Assembly (NCBI RefSeq): GCF_036895565.1
Contig: NZ_CP145904.1
Location: 2,604,001 to 2,668,000 of the forward strand
Direction of reading: 5' to 3'
Source: Flavobacterium sp. KS-LB2
GTDB lineage: Bacteria; Bacteroidota; Bacteroidia; Flavobacteriales; Flavobacteriaceae
Length of the DNA stretch: 64,000 bases
Numbering within the stretch: position 1 is the stretch's first letter; each line of letters starts with the position of its first letter. Under the pieces are notes generated by a model. That model was given only the letters and a program-made list of their open reading frames with translations, ran no database searches and was not told the DNA's origin. Below are positions 61,403 through 64,000 of the stretch, piece by piece. A program made the translations under genes and the position numbers.

Positions 61403-61888
61403 ATGACACAAAATAGCTTCAAATTTCATTTTAATTTAATTCTAATTCTTGCTTTAGCTTTTTTCAATACTGCAAATGCGCAAGAAAAAAAAGTAGCACC
61501 AACATCAGCAGCACTATATAAGGAAATCGAACAAATGGACGAGATTATGTTCGAAGCGTTCAACAAAAAAGATTTTCAAAAATTTAAATCCTTATTTACT
61601 GACGATTTAGAATGGTTTCAAGACAATGGCGGATTGCTGTCCTATGAGACCGTTTTTACCAATTTTTCGAATATGTTTAAAAACGAAAATAAACTAACCC
61701 GAAAACTGGTCAACGGAACGCTGGAAGTACATCCCATCAAAGACTATGGCGCGATTGAAATTGGCGTACATGAATTCCGACATATAGAAAACGGAAAAGA
61801 AGAAATTGGAACCTTTAAATTTCTTATGATTTGGCAGAAAAAAGACAATCAATGGAAAATAGCAAGAGTTATCAGTTATGATCATTAA
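61403..61888 (+). CDS. Exported NTF2-like (DUF4440) protein
   Basis: 161 aa. Signal peptide FHFNLILILALAFFNTANAQ. The NTF2-like cone: EMDEIMFEAFNKKDFQKFKS-type first helix, LFTDDLEWFQDNGGLLSYET, LEVHPIKDYGAIEIGVHEF, WQKKDNQWKIARVISYDH. DUF4440 proteins include ketosteroid-isomerase-like enzymes and binding proteins. Function not resolved. Downstream of the GH130-like gene on the same strand. The 227-bp gap after it has no recognisable element. Confidence 0.85.
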   Translation: MTQNSFKFHFNLILILALAFFNTANAQEKKVAPTSAALYKEIEQMDEIMFEAFNKKDFQKFKSLFTDDLEWFQDNGGLLSYETVFTNFSNMFKNENKLTRKLVNGTLEVHPIKDYGAIEIGVHEFRHIENGKEEIGTFKFLMIWQKKDNQWKIARVISYDH

Positions 61889-62115
61889 CTCAAAGCGCAG
61901 CTTGTTATTACTTTAAAAAAAAGATCCAACCCAATCGACTGAAAGTCAGCAAAGTTGTATAGCTTTATTATCTGCAGATTCACAAATTACTCTATTTATA
62001 AATATTATGAAAATCTGCAAATCTGCGTATAATTTTTTTGAAGGTAAAACGAACTGCTATAAAAATGGATTTTCTTGATGTTTATTGGATCACAAAAAAA
62101 GTCAACTGATCCTTT

Positions 62116-63678
62116 CTATTTATTCAAAATTGCACCAATCATCAACGCACATTTTTCTCCATCAATAGCGGCAGATATAATTCCGCCAGCATAACCTGCA
62201 CCTTCTCCACAAGGATACAATCCTTTTATTTGAACATGTTCGTAGGTCAAAGGATCTCTAGGAATTCGAACTGGCGAAGATGTTCTCGATTCTGGTGCAT
62301 GAAGAATGGCTTCATTGGTCAAATATCCTCGCATAGATTTCCCAAATTCGGTAAATCCTTCTCGCAGTATTTGTGTTAAGAATCCAGGAAAAACCTGTCC
62401 CATTTCTACTGATGTCGTTCCAGGAACATAAGATGTTTTAGGGATATCCGATGAAACTTTGTTTTGTGTAAAATCAATCATGCGTTGTGCAGGAACCTTT
62501 TGACTTTCCCCTGCTAAATGCCAAGCGCGTTGCTCAATACTTTTTTGGAATTCCATTCCAGCCAAAGCACCAAATTTAGCAAAAGGCTTAAAATCGGCTA
62601 GTTGTAATTCAATTACAATTCCAGAATTGGCAGTAGCCTGATCCCTTTTGGATGGCGACCAACCATTTGTAACCACTTCACCAGGACTTGTTGCGCAAGG
62701 AGCAATTACGCCACCTGGGCACATACAAAAGGAATACATCCCACGACCACCAACTTGTTTCACGATCGAATAAGGAGCCGGAGGCAAATAATCGCCACGG
62801 TAATCACAACTGTATTGAATACTGTCTATCAAAGATTGTGGATGTTCTGCTCGTACGCCTAAGGCAAAAGGCTTAGCCTCGATAAAAATTTTCTTTCTAT
62901 CTAATAATTCGAAAATATCACGAGCCGAATGCCCTGTGGCCAAAATAAGTTTATTGGCAAGAATCGTTTCTCCTTTTTGAGTAACAATCCCTTGTACTTC
63001 ATTATTTTTCACTAAAATATCAGTCACACGGGTTTCAAACAAAACCTGTCCACCACATTCGATGATTTTTTCCCTAATATCCTGAATGATTTGAGGTAAT
63101 TTATTCGTTCCAATATGTGGATGTGCCTCAATTAGAATATCAGCTGAAGCTCCAAAAGCGACAAACAATTCTAACACGCGGGTTACATCGCCTCTTTTTT
63201 TAGAACGCGTGTATAACTTCCCATCTGAGTAGGTTCCTGCGCCACCTTCGCCAAAACAATAATTGGAATCTTCATTGACAAGATGATCTACGTTGATGGC
63301 TTTCAAATCTCTTCTTCTACCACGAACGTCTTTTCCACGTTCAACAACTATTGGTTTCAACCCCAATTCTATCAATTGCAAAGCCGCAAAAAGACCTGCA
63401 GGTCCAGCACCAACCACAATTACTTCCTGAGCTCCAGCCACATTACCATAATCTGGGAGTTGTATTTTTTGTTCTTGAAAAGGTTCTCCTTTCATGAAAA
63501 TCAAAACCTTAAGATTGATTTTTATTGCTTTTTGACGGGCATCAATAGATCTTTTCAGAACAGAAACGTGCTGAATTTCAGATACAGAAACGGTAATTTG
63601 TTTTGACAAATGATTTTTCAACAACAAATCATTTGCTGCAATTTCTGGAGATACTTGTAATAAGAGTTCTTGAGGCAT
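62116..63678 (-). CDS. COG2509-type FAD-dependent dehydrogenase
   Basis: 520 aa. N-terminal BaiN/COG2509-specific domain (about 1-90), then the FAD Rossmann motif VVGAGPAGLFAALQLIELGL (about 94-113), VERGKDVRGRRRDL and NYCFGEGGAGTYSDGKLYTR, and a C-terminal GLYPCGEGAGYAGGIISAA. This layout is that of a large uncharacterised family of NAD(P)/FAD-dependent oxidoreductases. Cytosolic. Substrate unknown. A -7 element lies 63 bp upstream. Confidence 0.88.
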   Translation of the reverse strand: MPQELLLQVSPEIAANDLLLKNHLSKQITVSVSEIQHVSVLKRSIDARQKAIKINLKVLIFMKGEPFQEQKIQLPDYGNVAGAQEVIVVGAGPAGLFAALQLIELGLKPIVVERGKDVRGRRRDLKAINVDHLVNEDSNYCFGEGGAGTYSDGKLYTRSKKRGDVTRVLELFVAFGASADILIEAHPHIGTNKLPQIIQDIREKIIECGGQVLFETRVTDILVKNNEVQGIVTQKGETILANKLILATGHSARDIFELLDRKKIFIEAKPFALGVRAEHPQSLIDSIQYSCDYRGDYLPPAPYSIVKQVGGRGMYSFCMCPGGVIAPCATSPGEVVTNGWSPSKRDQATANSGIVIELQLADFKPFAKFGALAGMEFQKSIEQRAWHLAGESQKVPAQRMIDFTQNKVSSDIPKTSYVPGTTSVEMGQVFPGFLTQILREGFTEFGKSMRGYLTNEAILHAPESRTSSPVRIPRDPLTYEHVQIKGLYPCGEGAGYAGGIISAAIDGEKCALMIGAILNK

Positions 63679-63740
63679 TTTTTTAGATTATTCGATTTTA
63701 GATTATTCGGCTTTAATAAAAGCTTAAAATAATCAAGGTA

Positions 63741-63748
63741 CAAAAGTA
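63741..63748 (-). promoter_or_regulatory. Putative -7 element (TACTTTTG) of the FAD-dehydrogenase gene
   Basis: Minus-strand TAnnTTTG match about 62 nt before the start codon. Confidence 0.45.
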
Positions 63749-63891
63749 GTATTTTGAACTGACTTCTTGTTATTGAAAGAAGATTCCCTTTTCAACTTTT
63801 CAAATTGGCTTATTTCGAATAAGACTTTGTAACTTTGTCCCTTCAAAACAGTTAATCCTTTAAACGGTTAAGCTATTAATCTTGAAGAAAA

Positions 63892-64000
63892 ATGTCTAGA
63901 CAAATAAAACTAATATGGGATTTTCGTGGACCTGCTTCCGCAAAAACAGCAGAACATCACGAAATTCATTTGAAAGAATACATCGCTATTGAGAAATTAC
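63892..64000 (+). CDS. Unrecognised protein, N-terminal 36 codons (runs off the window)
   Basis: Starts MSRQIKLIWDFRGPASAKTA and continues EHHEIHLKEYIAIEKL to the window edge. No signal peptide. The opening with IKLIWDFRGP and HHxIHLKE looks like a conserved soluble protein, but I cannot assign a family from 36 residues. It is divergent from the FAD-dehydrogenase gene. Confidence 0.55.
   Translation, partial: MSRQIKLIWDFRGPASAKTAEHHEIHLKEYIAIEKL

Noticed and set aside
5064..63715. TTTTAGATTATT-type phrases before several minus-strand genes (about 5064-5080 and 63682-63712)
   Set aside because: Very AT-rich short text that recurs easily by chance in such DNA; no palindrome or fixed spacing.
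1..64000. CRISPR array, prophage, intact IS element or toxin-antitoxin pair
   Set aside because: No spaced identical direct repeats, no cas, phage structural or complete transposase genes, and no paired small toxin/antitoxin ORFs were seen.

Overview
The window is chromosomal DNA of a Flavobacterium-like member of the Bacteroidota. The evidence is the low GC content, the TAnnTTTG-type -7 promoter elements, the scarcity of Shine-Dalgarno sequences, and a gene set typical of that group: two-subunit methylmalonyl-CoA mutase, OMP_b-brl_3 receptor, DUF2279, DUF2721, DUF5362 and TIGR03643 proteins, a long-form GAPDH, and secreted MsrB/MsrA. The species cannot be fixed from this stretch alone. Most of it is ordinary, densely packed core genome. 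I found no prophage, CRISPR array, defence system or intact insertion sequence.

Layout. 1-9.7 kb, minus strand: start of mtaB (cut by the window edge), Cof-type HAD phosphatase, DUF2007 protein, half-length DEAD-like protein, sigma-54 response regulator, a NatAB-like ABC exporter, dnaJ-grpE and hisS. 10-15.7 kb: FtsX/MacB-type permease, prmC, two GNAT/4HBT genes, ribD with a HAD gene and a YigZ gene. 15.8-18.5 kb: dnaA, low-molecular-weight tyrosine phosphatase, RsmI-like methyltransferase. 19-24.3 kb: a small secreted protein with a second paralogue at 29.6 kb, an aminotransferase, a DECR-like reductase, YceI, pirin and a Crp/Fnr regulator. 24.4-29.2 kb: udk, divIC-like gene, mutA, mutB. 30-34.3 kb, minus strand: a cell-envelope cluster reading dapF, GNAT, mltG, DUF2279 and a lysozyme-like gene. 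34.4-39.1 kb: HtrA protease, gapA, APC permease. 39.2-42.2 kb is the only accessory-looking stretch: a GC-richer hairpin element, an AT-rich alpha/beta hydrolase, several palindromes, a 54-bp direct repeat on both sides of a beta-hydroxyacid dehydrogenase gene, and what looks like the first codons of a dead REP-associated transposase. 42.2-64 kb: membrane transport (DUF2721, TonB-type receptor, DMT exporter), AlkB, a fatty acid hydroxylase-type protein, M61 peptidase, tRNA-Thr, manA, bcp, queD, idi, msrB-msrA, an M20 hydrolase, CHAD, a GH130-like lipoprotein, a COG2509 flavoprotein, and the start of an unrecognised gene.

How the genes work together. dnaJ and grpE form one chaperone operon behind a good two-part promoter. 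mutA/mutB give reversible succinyl-CoA/methylmalonyl-CoA interconversion. dapF and mltG serve peptidoglycan synthesis. msrB and msrA are one base apart and both carry export signals, so they probably repair oxidised envelope proteins.

The most interesting signals are not genes. They are a dispersed intergenic element with conserved ends and changing hairpin cores (three copies at 3.6, 9.9 and 25.1 kb), a different hairpin element at 39.2 kb, the REP/RAYT-like debris at 40.5-41.9 kb, and a conserved leader shared by two paralogous secreted-protein genes 10.5 kb apart. Among proteins, the DnaJ with only one zinc centre and the NtrC-type regulator without a DNA-binding domain are worth a second look. 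I do not see a clearly new multi-gene system here.
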